A stretch of DNA of 64,000 bases from Streptomyces aurantiacus (GCF_027107535.1 NZ_CP114283.1:310001-374000), one strand, 5' to 3'; shown: positions 8,644 through 17,932, counted from the stretch's first letter. A program made the numbers and translations. Notes: generated by a model not told the origin, from the sequence alone.

Positions 8644-9305
8644 CCATCCGCGTACTGATCGCCGACGACCAGATGATGGTCCGCGAGGGGTTCTCGGTGC
8701 TGCTCGGCGCGATGCCGGACATCGAGGTCGTCGGCGAGGCGGTCAACGGCCGGGAGGCCGTCGACCGGGTCCGGGAGCTCGCGCCGGACGTCGTCCTGAT
8801 GGACATCCGGATGCCCGAGATGAACGGCATCGAGGCGACACGAGCGATCGTGGCGGCGGACGGCGCGGCGAAGGTGCTCGTGCTGACGACGTTCGACCTC
8901 GACGAGTACGTGTACCAGGCGCTGCGCGCCGGGGCGTCGGGCTTCCTCCTGAAGGACGCCTCGGCCCGGCAGCTCGCGGACGGGGTGCGGGTGGTCGCGG
9001 CCGGTGAGGCGCTGCTGGCGCCCTCGGTGACGAAGCGGCTGATCACGGAGTTCTCGAAAATCTCCGACGAACCCCGCCTCTCGGCGACCGCCCACGCGGC
9101 GTACGGGGATCTGACCGACCGGGAGACGGAGGTGCTGGTCCTCATCGCCCAGGGCCTGTCCAACGCGGAGATAGCCGGCCGCCTGGTCGTCGCGGACTCC
9201 ACCATCAAGACCCACGTGAGCCGCATCCTCGTGAAACTGGGTCTGCGGGACCGCACGCAGGCAGCGGTGTTCGCGTACGAGGCCCGCCTGGTGACACCGG
9301 GCTGA
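8640..9305 (+). CDS. NarL/LuxR-type response regulator, paralogue
   Basis: This 221-residue protein has a receiver domain with Asp55 in VVLMDIRMPE and a LuxR helix-turn-helix (LTDRETEVLVLIAQGLSNAE). It is highly similar to the regulator at 6461-7135, with nearly identical recognition-helix regions (VAEQTVKTHVGRIL versus VADSTIKTHVSRIL). Both could therefore bind related DNA sites and cross-talk at the shared box. It is co-transcribed with the kinase before it. A weak AGCCCC/GGGGCT hairpin follows at 9311-9333. Confidence 0.93.
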   Translation: MTIRVLIADDQMMVREGFSVLLGAMPDIEVVGEAVNGREAVDRVRELAPDVVLMDIRMPEMNGIEATRAIVAADGAAKVLVLTTFDLDEYVYQALRAGASGFLLKDASARQLADGVRVVAAGEALLAPSVTKRLITEFSKISDEPRLSATAHAAYGDLTDRETEVLVLIAQGLSNAEIAGRLVVADSTIKTHVSRILVKLGLRDRTQAAVFAYEARLVTPG

Positions 9306-9498
9306 CGGGGAGCCCCTCCGGGAGTGCGGGGCTGGGACATCACACGGCTCCTTCCCCGGGCGTCCCGACGGGCCTGCCCGTCCCGTCCCGTTCACCCACT
9401 CCGTTCCCCGTGGAGGTGGAGCGCCTCGCGGCGACGGACAGGCCGGCGGACACGGACAGGCCTGGTCAGACGGGGACACCTCCGGTTAGCGTCCGGTC

Positions 9499-10725
9499 AT
9501 GGCAGCTACCGATATCCCGCCGGCGTTCGACCCCTGGGACCAGGCCTTCGTGGCCGACCCCTACCCCGCGTACGCCGAGCTGCGTGCCCAGGGCCGGGTC
9601 CACTACTACGAGCCCACCGACCAGTGGCTGGTGCCGCACCACGCGGACGTGTCGGCGTTGCTGCGGGACCGGCGGCTGGGGCGGACGTACCAGCACCGTT
9701 TCACGCACGAGGACTTCGGGCGGACGGCGCCACCGGCCGAGCACGAGCCGTTCCACGTGCTGAACGACCACGGGATGCTCGACCTGGAGCCGCCGGACCA
9801 CACCCGGATCAGGCGGCTGGTGTCGAAGGCGTTCACCCCGCGGACGGTCGAGCGGCTGCGGCCCTACGTGGAGCGGCTGGCGTCCGAGCTGGTCGGTCAG
9901 CTGGTCGCGGCGGGCGGGGGTGATCTCCTGACGGACGTCGCCGAGCCGCTTCCGGTGGCGGTGATCGCGGAGATGCTGGGCATTCCCGAGTCGCAGCGGG
10001 CGCAGTTGAGGCCCTGGTCGGCGGACATCTGCGGGATGTACGAGCTGAGTCCGTCGCAGGACACGGCGGCGAAGGCGGTGCGGGCGTCGGTCGAGTTCAC
10101 CGAGTTCCTGCAGGAGCTGATCGCCGTACGGCGCAAGGAGCCCGGCGACGACCTGATCTCGGGGCTGATCGAGGCGTACGACGAGGGGGACCGGCTCACC
10201 GAGCAGGAGATGATCTCGACGTGCGTGCTCCTGCTGAACGCGGGGCACGAGGCGACGGTGAACGCCACGGTGAACGGATGGTGGGCGCTGTTCCGGCATC
10301 CGCGACAGCTGGCGGCGCTGCGCGCGGACCGGGGGCTGGTGGGTACGGCGGTGGAGGAACTGATGCGGTACGACACCCCGTTGCAGCTCTTCGAGCGGTG
10401 GGTGCTGGACGAGATCGAGGTCGACGGGACGGTGATTCCGCGGGGGAGCGAGGTGGCGCTGCTCTTCGGGTCCGCCAACCACGACCCTGCGGTCTTCGAC
10501 CGGCCGGAGGAGCTCGATCTGTCGCGTGCCGCCGCCGAGAACCCGCACATCTCGTTCAGCGCGGGGATCCACTACTGCATCGGTGCGCCGCTCGCGCGTC
10601 TCGAACTCGCCGCGTCCATGGGGGCGTTGTTGGAACAGGCCCCTTCGCTTCGGCTCGCGGCCGAGCCTCGGCAGAAGCCGAACTTCGTGATTCGGGGGTT
10701 GGAGGGGCTGCGGGTCGAGGTGTGA
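9499..10725 (+). CDS. Cytochrome P450
   Basis: This 408-residue protein has all the bacterial P450 landmarks. These are the I-helix oxygen-binding motif LLLNAGHEATVN, the ExxR motif in VEELMRYDTP, and the heme-binding loop FSAGIHYCIGAPLARLE with ligand Cys360. No ferredoxin or reductase gene adjoins it, so electron partners must come from elsewhere. The start ATG 9499 has no Shine-Dalgarno sequence, and a TAGCGT stretch just upstream could be a -10 of a leaderless transcript. Substrate cannot be told from sequence. Confidence 0.93.
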   Translation: MAATDIPPAFDPWDQAFVADPYPAYAELRAQGRVHYYEPTDQWLVPHHADVSALLRDRRLGRTYQHRFTHEDFGRTAPPAEHEPFHVLNDHGMLDLEPPDHTRIRRLVSKAFTPRTVERLRPYVERLASELVGQLVAAGGGDLLTDVAEPLPVAVIAEMLGIPESQRAQLRPWSADICGMYELSPSQDTAAKAVRASVEFTEFLQELIAVRRKEPGDDLISGLIEAYDEGDRLTEQEMISTCVLLLNAGHEATVNATVNGWWALFRHPRQLAALRADRGLVGTAVEELMRYDTPLQLFERWVLDEIEVDGTVIPRGSEVALLFGSANHDPAVFDRPEELDLSRAAAENPHISFSAGIHYCIGAPLARLELAASMGALLEQAPSLRLAAEPRQKPNFVIRGLEGLRVEV

Positions 10726-11093
10726 CGGCAGCCTTGGGGGCGCGGGAACCGCGGGAGCAGGGCGGCGCCGGCCACCGCACAGGCGGCCGGGGCCAGGTGG
10801 GGAGCACCCCGTACAGGGCGACGGCCGGGGAGCCGATCCCACTGGCGTCAGAGGTCCGAGTGAACGAGCTGGACATGTGAACGGCCGGCGGCCGACGGGT
10901 CGTGGCCGGCCGCCCGGCCTCACAGCGCCGCAACTCTCTTTCCACCCTCGAGCGCGGACCGGTCGCCCGCCGACTGCCGCGCGGACGGGTCGCCCGTCGG
11001 CTGCCGCAGGGACCGGTCCCCCGCCGAGCTCCGGCGCCCCGGCCGGCTCGGCCCCACCCGCCGTCCGGCGGTACCCCTCTCGCTCATGCCCCC
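10726..11093. other. 368-bp stretch between convergent genes, no gene seen
   Basis: The stretch separates the P450 gene from the convergent diacylglycerol-kinase-like gene. It is GC-rich with repeated short CG-rich words (such as GGACCGGTC and GGACGGGTC around 10960-11020). No open frame here has coding character, and no strong hairpin with a T tract is evident. Confidence 0.6.
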
Positions 11094-11960
11094 TCACCCG
11101 GGCAGTATGAGCCCCCAGGCTCCCTCCCGCACCGTCCACGTCCGGGTGCGGACGGGGCCGCCGACCACCGCGTCCGCCCGGTAGCGGAAGTCCGCGCCGG
11201 ACACGGTGATGGTCCTGGCCGTGGCCTCCAGCGGCGCCGCCTCCGCGCCGACCGAGGCGGGCCGGACCTGGATCCGGGCGCCACCGCCGCTGCTCCCCGG
11301 AGTGATCGACACGGCCTCCACTGGCTGGTCCAGATCGACCAGCGTCACCCCGTCGACCTCGACCCGCAGCCGGGTGGGCCCGGGCGCGGAAGCCGTCGCG
11401 GCCCGGGCGGGCCGTGCCGCGAGCGTGCGGACGAGGGACTGGCAGGTGCGGAGCCAGGGATGGTGGTGCGCGCCTGCCTCCTCCGGGGAACCCGCCCCGG
11501 CCGGGCCGCCACCGGCACCCCGGCCCAGCGGCGGAATCCGCAGAGCGCCCAGCACCACCCCGTCACTGTCGTCGACCAGCAGGTCGAGCCGCCGCTCGGC
11601 CCCGTCGAGCACGGCCCGCGCCGCCGCGACGGCCCCCATGGGCACCCCGAGGGCCCGCGAGAGGGTCAGGGCCCCGCTGCTCATGCCCACCGGCACCAGG
11701 GACAGCGCACATCCGGCCAACTCGCGCCGCCGGTGCAAAAGGGACACAGCACGCAGAAGCGCCCGGTCGTCCCCGATCACGACAGGCCGCCGCGAGCCCC
11801 TCCGGGCGAGCACCCGATCGAATTCCTCGGGTCCGTCGGGGAGGCACACTTTCGTCGTCGCACCCGCGCTGAGCACGTCTTTCGCGATCCGTACCGCCTC
11901 ACCGTCACCGTGACGGGCGACCGGGTCGATGACCACCAGGAGCTGGTCGGAAGTCGACAC
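11094..11960 (-). CDS. Diacylglycerol kinase-like protein with degenerate active site
   Basis: This 288-residue protein starts at GTG 11960 and has the overall shape of the DAGK catalytic fold. The two defining motifs are altered. Where GGDGT is expected the protein reads VVIGDDRALLR, and where PLGTGNDFARALG is expected it reads PVGMSSGALTLSRALGVP. It may therefore have lost lipid kinase activity or changed substrate. The gene is divergent from purA and only 199 bp from it. The assignment rests on fold-level resemblance and could be wrong in detail. Confidence 0.65.
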   Translation of the reverse strand: MSTSDQLLVVIDPVARHGDGEAVRIAKDVLSAGATTKVCLPDGPEEFDRVLARRGSRRPVVIGDDRALLRAVSLLHRRRELAGCALSLVPVGMSSGALTLSRALGVPMGAVAAARAVLDGAERRLDLLVDDSDGVVLGALRIPPLGRGAGGGPAGAGSPEEAGAHHHPWLRTCQSLVRTLAARPARAATASAPGPTRLRVEVDGVTLVDLDQPVEAVSITPGSSGGGARIQVRPASVGAEAAPLEATARTITVSGADFRYRADAVVGGPVRTRTWTVREGAWGLILPG

Positions 11961-12002
11961 CTCGGTCCTGCCTCGCTTCCTCGGGTAGCATCTTTGTGCA
12001 AG

Positions 12003-12030
12003 AGCCCCTTGCGCTATTGCGCCAGGGGCT
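12003..12030 (+). terminator. Hairpin upstream of purA, possible attenuator or small RNA terminator
   Basis: AGCCCCTTGCGC (12003-12014) pairs with GCGCCAGGGGCT (12019-12030) across a TATT loop with one mismatch, and TCGTCT follows. A TAGCAT stretch at 11986-11991 could be a -10 hexamer, giving a transcript of about 30-40 nt ending at the hairpin. It lies 130 bp before the purA start on the same strand. Control of purA by termination is an inference. Confidence 0.5.
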
Positions 12031-12159
12031 TCGTCTATTCCGGGGCATCCGGTCCGACGGTCGCGGCCAAAGGTGGTCGCCGGCGTACGCAGCCGTACCA
12101 GAATCAGCCGCGTACGCCCCCGACCTTGGACATGCCCCGCCCGGAAGGGGTGTACGCGC

Positions 12160-13446
12160 GTGCCCGCACTTGTGCTGCTCGGTGCTCAGTGGGGTGACGA
12201 AGGCAAGGGAAAGGCCACCGACCTGCTCGGTGGATCCGTGGACTATGTGGTGCGCTACCAGGGCGGCAACAACGCCGGTCATACGGTAGTCGTGGGCGAT
12301 CAGAAGTACGCCCTCCACCTCCTCCCTTCCGGAATCCTCTCGCCGGGGTGTACTCCGGTCATCGGTAACGGAGTCGTCGTCGACCCGTCGGTCCTGTTCT
12401 CCGAGCTGAACGGACTGAACGAGCGAGGCGTCGACACCTCCAAACTCCTCATCAGCGGAAACGCGCACATCATCACGCCTTACAACGTGACGGTGGACAA
12501 GGTGACGGAACGCTTCCTCGGTAAGCGGAAGATCGGCACGACCGGCCGGGGCATCGGCCCGACCTACGCCGACAAGATCAACCGCGTCGGCATCCGCGTA
12601 CAGGATCTGTACGACGAGTCGATCCTGACGCAGAAGGTCGAGGCGGCCCTCGACGGCAAGAACCAGCTCCTCACCAAGGTCTTCAACCGCCGGGCCATCG
12701 AGGCGGAGCAGGTGGTCGAGGAACTGCTGACGTACGCGGAGAAGCTGCGCCCGTACGTCGCCGACACGGTTCTCGTGCTCAACAAGGCCCTCGAGGACGA
12801 CAAGGTGGTCCTCTTCGAGGGCGGCCAGGGCACGCTGCTGGACATCGATCACGGCACGTACCCCTTCGTGACGTCGTCGAACCCGACCGCGGGCGGCGCC
12901 TGCACGGGCTCCGGCGTGGGTCCGACGAAGATCAGCCGGGTCATCGGCATCCTCAAGGCGTACACGACCCGGGTCGGCGCGGGCCCGTTCCCGACGGAGC
13001 TCTTCGACGAGGACGGCGAGGCGCTGCGCCGCATCGGCCACGAGCGCGGTGTCACCACCGGCCGTGACCGTCGCTGCGGCTGGTTCGACGCGGTCATCGC
13101 CCGGTACGCGACACGCGTCAACGGCCTGACGGACTTCTTCCTCACCAAGCTCGACGTCCTCACCGGCTGGGAGCAGATCCCGGTCTGCGTGGCGTACGAG
13201 ATCGACGGCAAGCGCGTCGAGGAACTTCCGTACTCGCAGACGGACTTCCACCACGCGAAGCCGGTCTACGAGATGCTGCCGGGCTGGTCCGAGGACATCA
13301 CCAAGGCCAAGACCTTCGCCGACCTGCCGAAGAACGCGCAGGACTACGTGAAGGCGCTGGAGGAGATGTCGGGCGCGCCGATCTCCGCGATCGGCGTCGG
13401 CCCCGGCCGGACCGAGACGATCGAGATCAACTCGTTCCTCAAGTAG
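12160..13446 (+). CDS. purA: Adenylosuccinate synthetase
   Basis: This 428-residue enzyme catalyses the GTP-dependent joining of IMP and aspartate, the first committed step to AMP. The N terminus [18 protein letters not shown] is the family signature with the GDEGKGK phosphate loop. [19 protein letters not shown] and the C-terminal GPGRTETI are also conserved. Start GTG 12160 is chosen because GGAAGGGG lies at 12143-12150 and the protein then begins [15 protein letters not shown]. The frame runs open upstream, but that part is not purA. It is monocistronic, with a terminator hairpin at 13467-13498. Confidence 0.98.
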   Translation: MPALVLLGAQWGDEGKGKATDLLGGSVDYVVRYQGGNNAGHTVVVGDQKYALHLLPSGILSPGCTPVIGNGVVVDPSVLFSELNGLNERGVDTSKLLISGNAHIITPYNVTVDKVTERFLGKRKIGTTGRGIGPTYADKINRVGIRVQDLYDESILTQKVEAALDGKNQLLTKVFNRRAIEAEQVVEELLTYAEKLRPYVADTVLVLNKALEDDKVVLFEGGQGTLLDIDHGTYPFVTSSNPTAGGACTGSGVGPTKISRVIGILKAYTTRVGAGPFPTELFDEDGEALRRIGHERGVTTGRDRRCGWFDAVIARYATRVNGLTDFFLTKLDVLTGWEQIPVCVAYEIDGKRVEELPYSQTDFHHAKPVYEMLPGWSEDITKAKTFADLPKNAQDYVKALEEMSGAPISAIGVGPGRTETIEINSFLK

Positions 13447-13466
13447 GCGGTTCAGCAGGGCTTTCG

Positions 13467-13498
13467 CGCCCCCGGTCGGCTTCGGTCGGCCGGGGGCG
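13467..13498 (+). terminator. Hairpin after purA
   Basis: CGCCCCCGG (13467-13475) pairs with CCGGGGGCG (13490-13498), 20 bp after the purA stop, with TCGTGC following. It is a GC-rich hairpin with no T tract, as is common in Streptomyces. Nothing else is seen between it and the next gene at 13751 apart from GC-rich sequence. Confidence 0.6.
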
Positions 13499-13750
13499 TC
13501 GTGCTGGGCGGCCCGTGGGTGCTGCCGGTGACGAGCCGTGGGTGCCGCGCCGTGACGGTGGCCCGGGGGTGCGGCCGGTCCGTCCCGGCGGTCGGGGCGG
13601 CGAGCTCCTGAGCCGCCGCGGCCGCCGGTGGGGAGGGGCGGGCAGGGCCGGGCAGCGCGGCCCCAGAACCTGCCGGGTCCGGCATATCCGGCATATCCTG
13701 AGCCTGTACGCGTGCGCGTGGATCCGCGAGATCAGGAGAAGGTGAGTGCG

Positions 13751-14041
13751 ATGCGCGTCCTGCTCAAGGCGACCCTGGACACGGAGAAGTCGAACGAGGC
13801 GATCCGCAGCGGCAAGATGCCGGAGCTCATGAAGGAGGCCATGGACCACCTCAAGCCCGAGGCGGCGTACTTCGGCCCCATGGGCGGACGGCGTACGGCC
13901 CTGCTGGTCCTCGACATGAAGGACAGCTCGGAGGTGCCTCCCGCCGGTGAGCCGTTCTTCACCATGTTCAACGCCGAGGTCGAGATGATTCCGATCATGA
14001 ACGGCGAGGACCTCCAGAAGGGCCTGTCCCAGCTCCGCTGA
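13751..14041 (+). CDS. Conserved small hypothetical protein
   Basis: This 96-residue protein begins MRVLLKATLDTEKSNEAI and contains the segment YFGPMGGRRTALLVLDM. It has no signal peptide or membrane helix. The predicted beta-alpha-beta pattern resembles small dimeric ferredoxin-like (DUF3303 or YciI-type) proteins, but I cannot name the family with certainty. AGGAG lies at 13734-13738. GTG 13742, only 3 nt from that site, is a possible earlier start. The gene ends at the bidirectional hairpin 14061-14091. Confidence 0.75.
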   Translation: MRVLLKATLDTEKSNEAIRSGKMPELMKEAMDHLKPEAAYFGPMGGRRTALLVLDMKDSSEVPPAGEPFFTMFNAEVEMIPIMNGEDLQKGLSQLR

Positions 14042-14060
14042 CCGGCTCCGGCACAGCTGC

Positions 14061-14091
14061 GCCTCGCGGGCGGACGCCCGCCCGCCGAGGC
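14061..14091. terminator. Bidirectional terminator hairpin
   Basis: GCCTCG plus CGGGCGG (14061-14073) pair with CCGCCCG and CGAGGC (14078-14091), giving a 13-bp stem with a one-base bulge and a 4-nt loop. It lies between the convergent genes ending at 14041 and 14122. Confidence 0.65.
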
Positions 14092-14121
14092 CGGGCGCCC
14101 GCGTCGCTCGACCGTGGTGGT

Positions 14122-14772
14122 CTAGCTGAAGATGATCATCGAGCCCTGTGCCAGGCTGCGCGTCGCCGCCGCGTGCAGGCCGAGCCACACGTGCCGCTCG
14201 CGGGCGAACGGGCTGGAGTCGAAGGGTGCCGGCGCGGCCGGTTCCTCCAACTCCGTCGGGGCCATGGGAGGTTCGGGCGGGAGCGGCGGGTTGGCGGGGT
14301 CGATGCCGATCGACGGGGCGACGAACTCCAGCTCGCGCAGCAGGGTCTGGGACGATCCCAACGGGCCGCCCCCGGCGAGGAGTTCGTCGCTCGACAGCGG
14401 ATGCGGGAAGTCGACCGGCACATACGCGCCCGCGTGGTCGTAGTGCCAGACCAGGTGGGACTGCTGGGCCGTCGTGTCGAACATCTCCAGCAGCTGCTCG
14501 TAGTCGCCGCCCAGCTCGTCGACCGGAGTCACCGCCAGTCCGCACACCTGCAACAGGTACGCGCGGCGCAGGAAGTGCAGCGCGTCGTAGTCGAAGCCCG
14601 CGACCGGCGCCACATCACCGGAGAGCCCGGGCATGTACGCGTAGACCGGCACCGGCGGAAGTCCGGCCTCGCCCAGAACCTTGTCGTAGAGCGCGAGTTC
14701 CTCGGCGAAGGGGTTGTCGGGGGTGTGGCACAACACGTCGACGAGCGGGACCAGCCACAGGTCACAGGCCAA
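14122..14772 (-). CDS. Hypothetical protein
   Basis: I do not recognise this 216-residue protein. It starts well with TTG 14772, because AGGAG sits 7 nt upstream (14780-14784 on the plus strand). The protein then begins LACDLWLVPLVDVLCHTP, which looks like a conserved globular start, whereas the longer frame from 14862 adds a non-coding-like stretch. A Pro- and Glu-rich linker lies near residues 170-190. No membrane helix or known catalytic motif is visible. It is convergent with the small protein at 13751-14041. Confidence 0.65.
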   Translation of the reverse strand: MACDLWLVPLVDVLCHTPDNPFAEELALYDKVLGEAGLPPVPVYAYMPGLSGDVAPVAGFDYDALHFLRRAYLLQVCGLAVTPVDELGGDYEQLLEMFDTTAQQSHLVWHYDHAGAYVPVDFPHPLSSDELLAGGGPLGSSQTLLRELEFVAPSIGIDPANPPLPPEPPMAPTELEEPAAPAPFDSSPFARERHVWLGLHAAATRSLAQGSMIIFS

Positions 14773-14934
14773 CTGAGAGCTCCTCGCGTAGCACGGTGGT
14801 CCAGGAAGCGTAATGGGTGGAAGCGCGGTCGGTCCCCCTCGTGCGGGTCTGATACCCCACACTCGCCCGCCGACCGCACCCGTACTGCATACGTACCGCC
14901 GAGGTGGCGCCGACGTACTGGCGGCCCCCGGGTC

Positions 14935-15666
14935 TCAGCCCTGCGCCAGCCGCTCGATCAGTGCCAGCGAGTGGACGTTGTACGCCGTGACGATCGCGTG
15001 CGCGGCTGCGACGTCCCGGCGCGTGAGGGCGTCCACGAGGTCCGTGTGCTCGGCCCACAGATGACCGCGCAGGTTCTCGACCCTGCGCAGGTGCTGGACC
15101 GCGCACACCCACGACTGGACGCGCAGCCGGTGCAGGAAGTCGGCGAGGTGGACGTTGCCGAACAGGCCGCTGAGCTCGCGCCAGAAGCGCAGGTCGTAGC
15201 CGATGAGGATGTTCAGGTCGCCCGCCGCGGCGGCCCGCTGGGCCTCCTCGCCGCGGCGGCGCACCCCGGCGAGCGCGGCGGCGGTGCGCGGGTCGTCGGT
15301 GCGGGTGGCGAGCACGGCGCGGGCGCCGCGGGTGGTGGTGGCCGCCGGGTCCAGCAGCCCGTGGAAGATGCTCTCCGTGACCAGGGTGCGGGCCTCGATC
15401 ATGCCCCGGTAGTCGTCCAGCGAGTACTCGTGGACGCGGAACCCGCGATGCTGGTCCGCGTCCAGGAGGCCCTGTGCCGACAGGTCGACCAGGGCCTCGC
15501 GGACGGGGGTCGCGGAGACGCCGTACTGCTCGGCGATCTCCTTGACCGTGAACTCCTGGCCCGGCTGGAGGCGTCCGGCCAGCACCTCGTCGCGGAGCGC
15601 GTCCGCGATCTGCTGCCGCAGGGTGCTGCGGGTGACGGCGCCATTGCCGCTGCCGGTGCCGGGCAT
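14935..15666 (-). CDS. GntR/FadR family transcriptional regulator (FCD domain)
   Basis: This 243-residue protein starts at ATG 15666, preceded at good spacing by GGAGG in the sequence GGGGGAGGAACCTG. An in-frame ATG at 15705 is less likely. The winged helix (residues about 10-75) contains ADALRDEVLAGRLQPGQ and YGVSATPVREALVDL. The rest is an all-helical FCD ligand domain with His and Asp residues suited to a metal site. It lies just upstream of the aminotransferase gene on the same strand. That makes it a candidate local regulator, but its effector is unknown. Confidence 0.88.
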   Translation of the reverse strand: MPGTGSGNGAVTRSTLRQQIADALRDEVLAGRLQPGQEFTVKEIAEQYGVSATPVREALVDLSAQGLLDADQHRGFRVHEYSLDDYRGMIEARTLVTESIFHGLLDPAATTTRGARAVLATRTDDPRTAAALAGVRRRGEEAQRAAAAGDLNILIGYDLRFWRELSGLFGNVHLADFLHRLRVQSWVCAVQHLRRVENLRGHLWAEHTDLVDALTRRDVAAAHAIVTAYNVHSLALIERLAQG

Positions 15667-15767
15667 CGTCAGGTTCCTCCCCCGATCGGGTAAGTACTCG
15701 CTCATGTCTACGAGCCAGTCACCTTACGCGTTCGGGGCAGGGCCATCCGGATCACATTGTCTCTGCG

Positions 15768-17123
15768 CTAGACGGTGTGCTCGTCCGCCACGGAGAGGGC
15801 CGCGTCGAGTGCGGCCAGACCCTCCTTGGCCTCCGCCTCCGTGATGTTGCAGGGCGGCACGACGTGGGTGCGGTTCATGTTGATGAAGGGCCACAGGCCG
15901 TGGGCCTTGGCCGCCGCGCCGAAGGCCGCCATGGGGGCGTTCGCCTCGCCCGCCGGGTTGTAGGGGACGAGGGGTTCGCGGGTCTCCTTGTCCCGTACGA
16001 GTTCAAGGGCCCAGAAGACACCGGTGCCGCGCACCTCGCCGACGCTCGGGTGGCGCTCCGCGAGCTCGCGCAGCCCGGGGCCGAGGACGTTCTCGCCGAT
16101 CCGGGCGGCGTGCTCGACGACGCCCTCCTCCTCCATCACGTTCAGGGTCGCGACGGCGGCGGCGCAGGCGAGGGGGTGCCCGGAGTAGGTGAGTCCGCCG
16201 GGGTAGGGGCGGCGCGCGAAGGTCTCGGCGACGGCCTCGGAGATGGCGACACCGCCGAGCGGCACGTATCCCGAGTTCACGCCCTTCGCGAAGGTCATCA
16301 GGTCCGGGACCACGCCGGAGTGGTCGGCGGCGAACCAGTGGCCCGTCCGCCCGAAGCCGGCCATGACCTCGTCCAGGACGAAGACGATGCCGTACTCGTC
16401 GCAGAGCGCGCGGACGCCCTCCAGGTAGCCCGGGGGCGGGATCATGATCCCCGCCGTGCCCGGAATCGTCTCCAGGATGATCGCGGCGATGGTGGCCGGT
16501 CCCTCGAAGGCGATGGTGTCGGCCAGGTGCTGGAGCGCGCGCTCGCACTCCTGCTGCTCGGTCTCGGCGTGGAAGGGGGAGCGGTAGAGGAAGGGCGCCC
16601 AGAAGCGCACCACCCCGGCCGTGCCGCTGTCGTTCGGCCAGCGGCGCGGGTCGCCGGTGAGGTTGATCGCGGCGGCGGTGGCCCCGTGGTACGAGCGGTA
16701 GGCGCTCAGCACCTTCGGGCGGCCGGTGTGCAGCTTGGCCATCCGGGTGGCGTTCTCGACGGCCTCGGCCCCGCCGTTGGTGAAGAAGATCTTGTCCAGG
16801 TCGCCCGGTGTCCGCTCGGCGATCAGCCGTGCCGCCTCCGACCGTGCCTCGACGGCGAAGGCGGGCGCGAAGGTGGTCATCTTCCCGGCCTGCTCCTGGA
16901 TCGCGGCGACGACCTTCGGGTGCTGGTACCCGATGTTCGTGAAGACGAGCCCGCTGGTGAAGTCCAGGTACCGCTTGCCGTCGTAGTCCCAGAAGTAGGC
17001 CCCCTCCGCACCGGCGACGGCGAGCGGGTCGATGAGCTCCTGCGCTGACCAGGAGTGGAACACGTGCGCACGGTCCGCGGCCTTCACGGCGGCGCCGGCC
17101 TGGGGATTGGGCTGAGGGGTCAT
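15768..17123 (-). CDS. Class III (omega) aminotransferase
   Basis: This 451-residue PLP-dependent enzyme of the acetylornithine/omega-aminotransferase fold type has the substrate-facing start FHSWSAQELIDPLAV. It also has the conserved IFFTNGGAEAVENATRMAK, the Asp of VFVLDEVMAGFGRTG, and the Schiff-base Lys in LMTFAKGVNSGY. It is often annotated as an aspartate aminotransferase family protein; beta-alanine, GABA or taurine are possible amino donors. Start ATG 17123 is chosen because the frame upstream has no coding character. It is divergent from the DJ-1/MarR unit. Confidence 0.9.
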   Translation of the reverse strand: MTPQPNPQAGAAVKAADRAHVFHSWSAQELIDPLAVAGAEGAYFWDYDGKRYLDFTSGLVFTNIGYQHPKVVAAIQEQAGKMTTFAPAFAVEARSEAARLIAERTPGDLDKIFFTNGGAEAVENATRMAKLHTGRPKVLSAYRSYHGATAAAINLTGDPRRWPNDSGTAGVVRFWAPFLYRSPFHAETEQQECERALQHLADTIAFEGPATIAAIILETIPGTAGIMIPPPGYLEGVRALCDEYGIVFVLDEVMAGFGRTGHWFAADHSGVVPDLMTFAKGVNSGYVPLGGVAISEAVAETFARRPYPGGLTYSGHPLACAAAVATLNVMEEEGVVEHAARIGENVLGPGLRELAERHPSVGEVRGTGVFWALELVRDKETREPLVPYNPAGEANAPMAAFGAAAKAHGLWPFINMNRTHVVPPCNITEAEAKEGLAALDAALSVADEHTV

Positions 17124-17259
17124 GCGCCCGAGCGTAGGTGTCGCGGGTGCGGACGCGACATCGGCGTCCTGTCTGCGGTGCGGCCGGGAACGCGACAGGT
17201 TGTCGTGTGTGGGAGCGCCCGCCGAAGTCCCGGCCGAAAACGCGTGACCCCTTCCTCTG

Positions 17260-17288
17260 TTGACAGCATCCTGTCGTGATGACAGCAT
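17260..17288 (+). promoter_or_regulatory. Promoter with interlocking inverted repeats, candidate MarR operator
   Basis: A TTGACA hexamer at 17260-17265 could be a -35. Two direct TGACAGCAT repeats lie at 17261-17269 and 17280-17288. Between them CTGTC (17271-17275) makes inverted repeats with GACAG on both sides (17262-17266 and 17281-17285). This arrangement before the DJ-1/MarR operon is what an autoregulated MarR site looks like. The link to the MarR protein at 17929 is an inference. Confidence 0.6.
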
Positions 17289-17329
17289 ACTTACACAAGC
17301 GCAAGCAGGAGCAGCACCGAGGAGGAGCC

Positions 17330-17932
17330 ATGACCCGCAAGCCCGTGTACCTCGCCGTCTACGACACGTTCGCCGACTGGGAGACCGGCCACACGACCGC
17401 GTATCTCGCCCGGGCCGGCTACGAGATCCGGACGGTCGGCGCGTCCGGCGACCCGGTGACCTCGATCGGCGGGCTGCGCGTCCTGCCCGACGTCGCACTC
17501 GACGACGTACGCCCCGAGGACGGCGCGCTGCTGATCCTGCCGGGAGCCGATCTGTGGGACACGGGCGACGAGCTCGCGCCCTTCGCCCGCAAGGCGGGGG
17601 AGTTCCTGGCCGCCGACGTGCCCGTCGCCGCGATCTGCGGCGGCACCGCGGGCCTCGCCCGCGAGGGCCTGCTCGACGACCGGACCCACACCAGCGCCGT
17701 CTCCTTCTATCTGGCCGCCACCGGCTACCAGGGCGGCGAGCGGTACGTGGACGCCGACGCCGTGACGGACGGCAAGCTGATCACCGCCGGGCCCACCGAC
17801 CCCGTCGCGTTCGCCCGGGAGGTCTTCGGACTGCTCGGCGTGTACGAGGGAGAGGTGCTCGACGCCTGGTACCGGCTGTTCCACGACTCGGACGCGCAGG
17901 CCTACGCGGTCCTCGAGGCGGCCGGGCAGTGA
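17330..17932 (+). CDS. DJ-1/PfpI family protein
   Basis: This 200-residue protein starts at ATG 17330 with GGAGGAG at 17321-17327. It has the DJ-1/PfpI fold with the nucleophile elbow AAICGGTAGLA, whose Cys is the expected reactive residue, and an acidic residue in the GADLWDTGDELA segment. Relatives include isonitrile hydratases, glyoxalases and protein deglycases, and the exact activity is not clear. The gene overlaps the MarR regulator by GTGA (17929-17932). Co-expression with a MarR protein suggests induction by a small reactive molecule, which is inferred. Confidence 0.87.
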   Translation: MTRKPVYLAVYDTFADWETGHTTAYLARAGYEIRTVGASGDPVTSIGGLRVLPDVALDDVRPEDGALLILPGADLWDTGDELAPFARKAGEFLAADVPVAAICGGTAGLAREGLLDDRTHTSAVSFYLAATGYQGGERYVDADAVTDGKLITAGPTDPVAFAREVFGLLGVYEGEVLDAWYRLFHDSDAQAYAVLEAAGQ

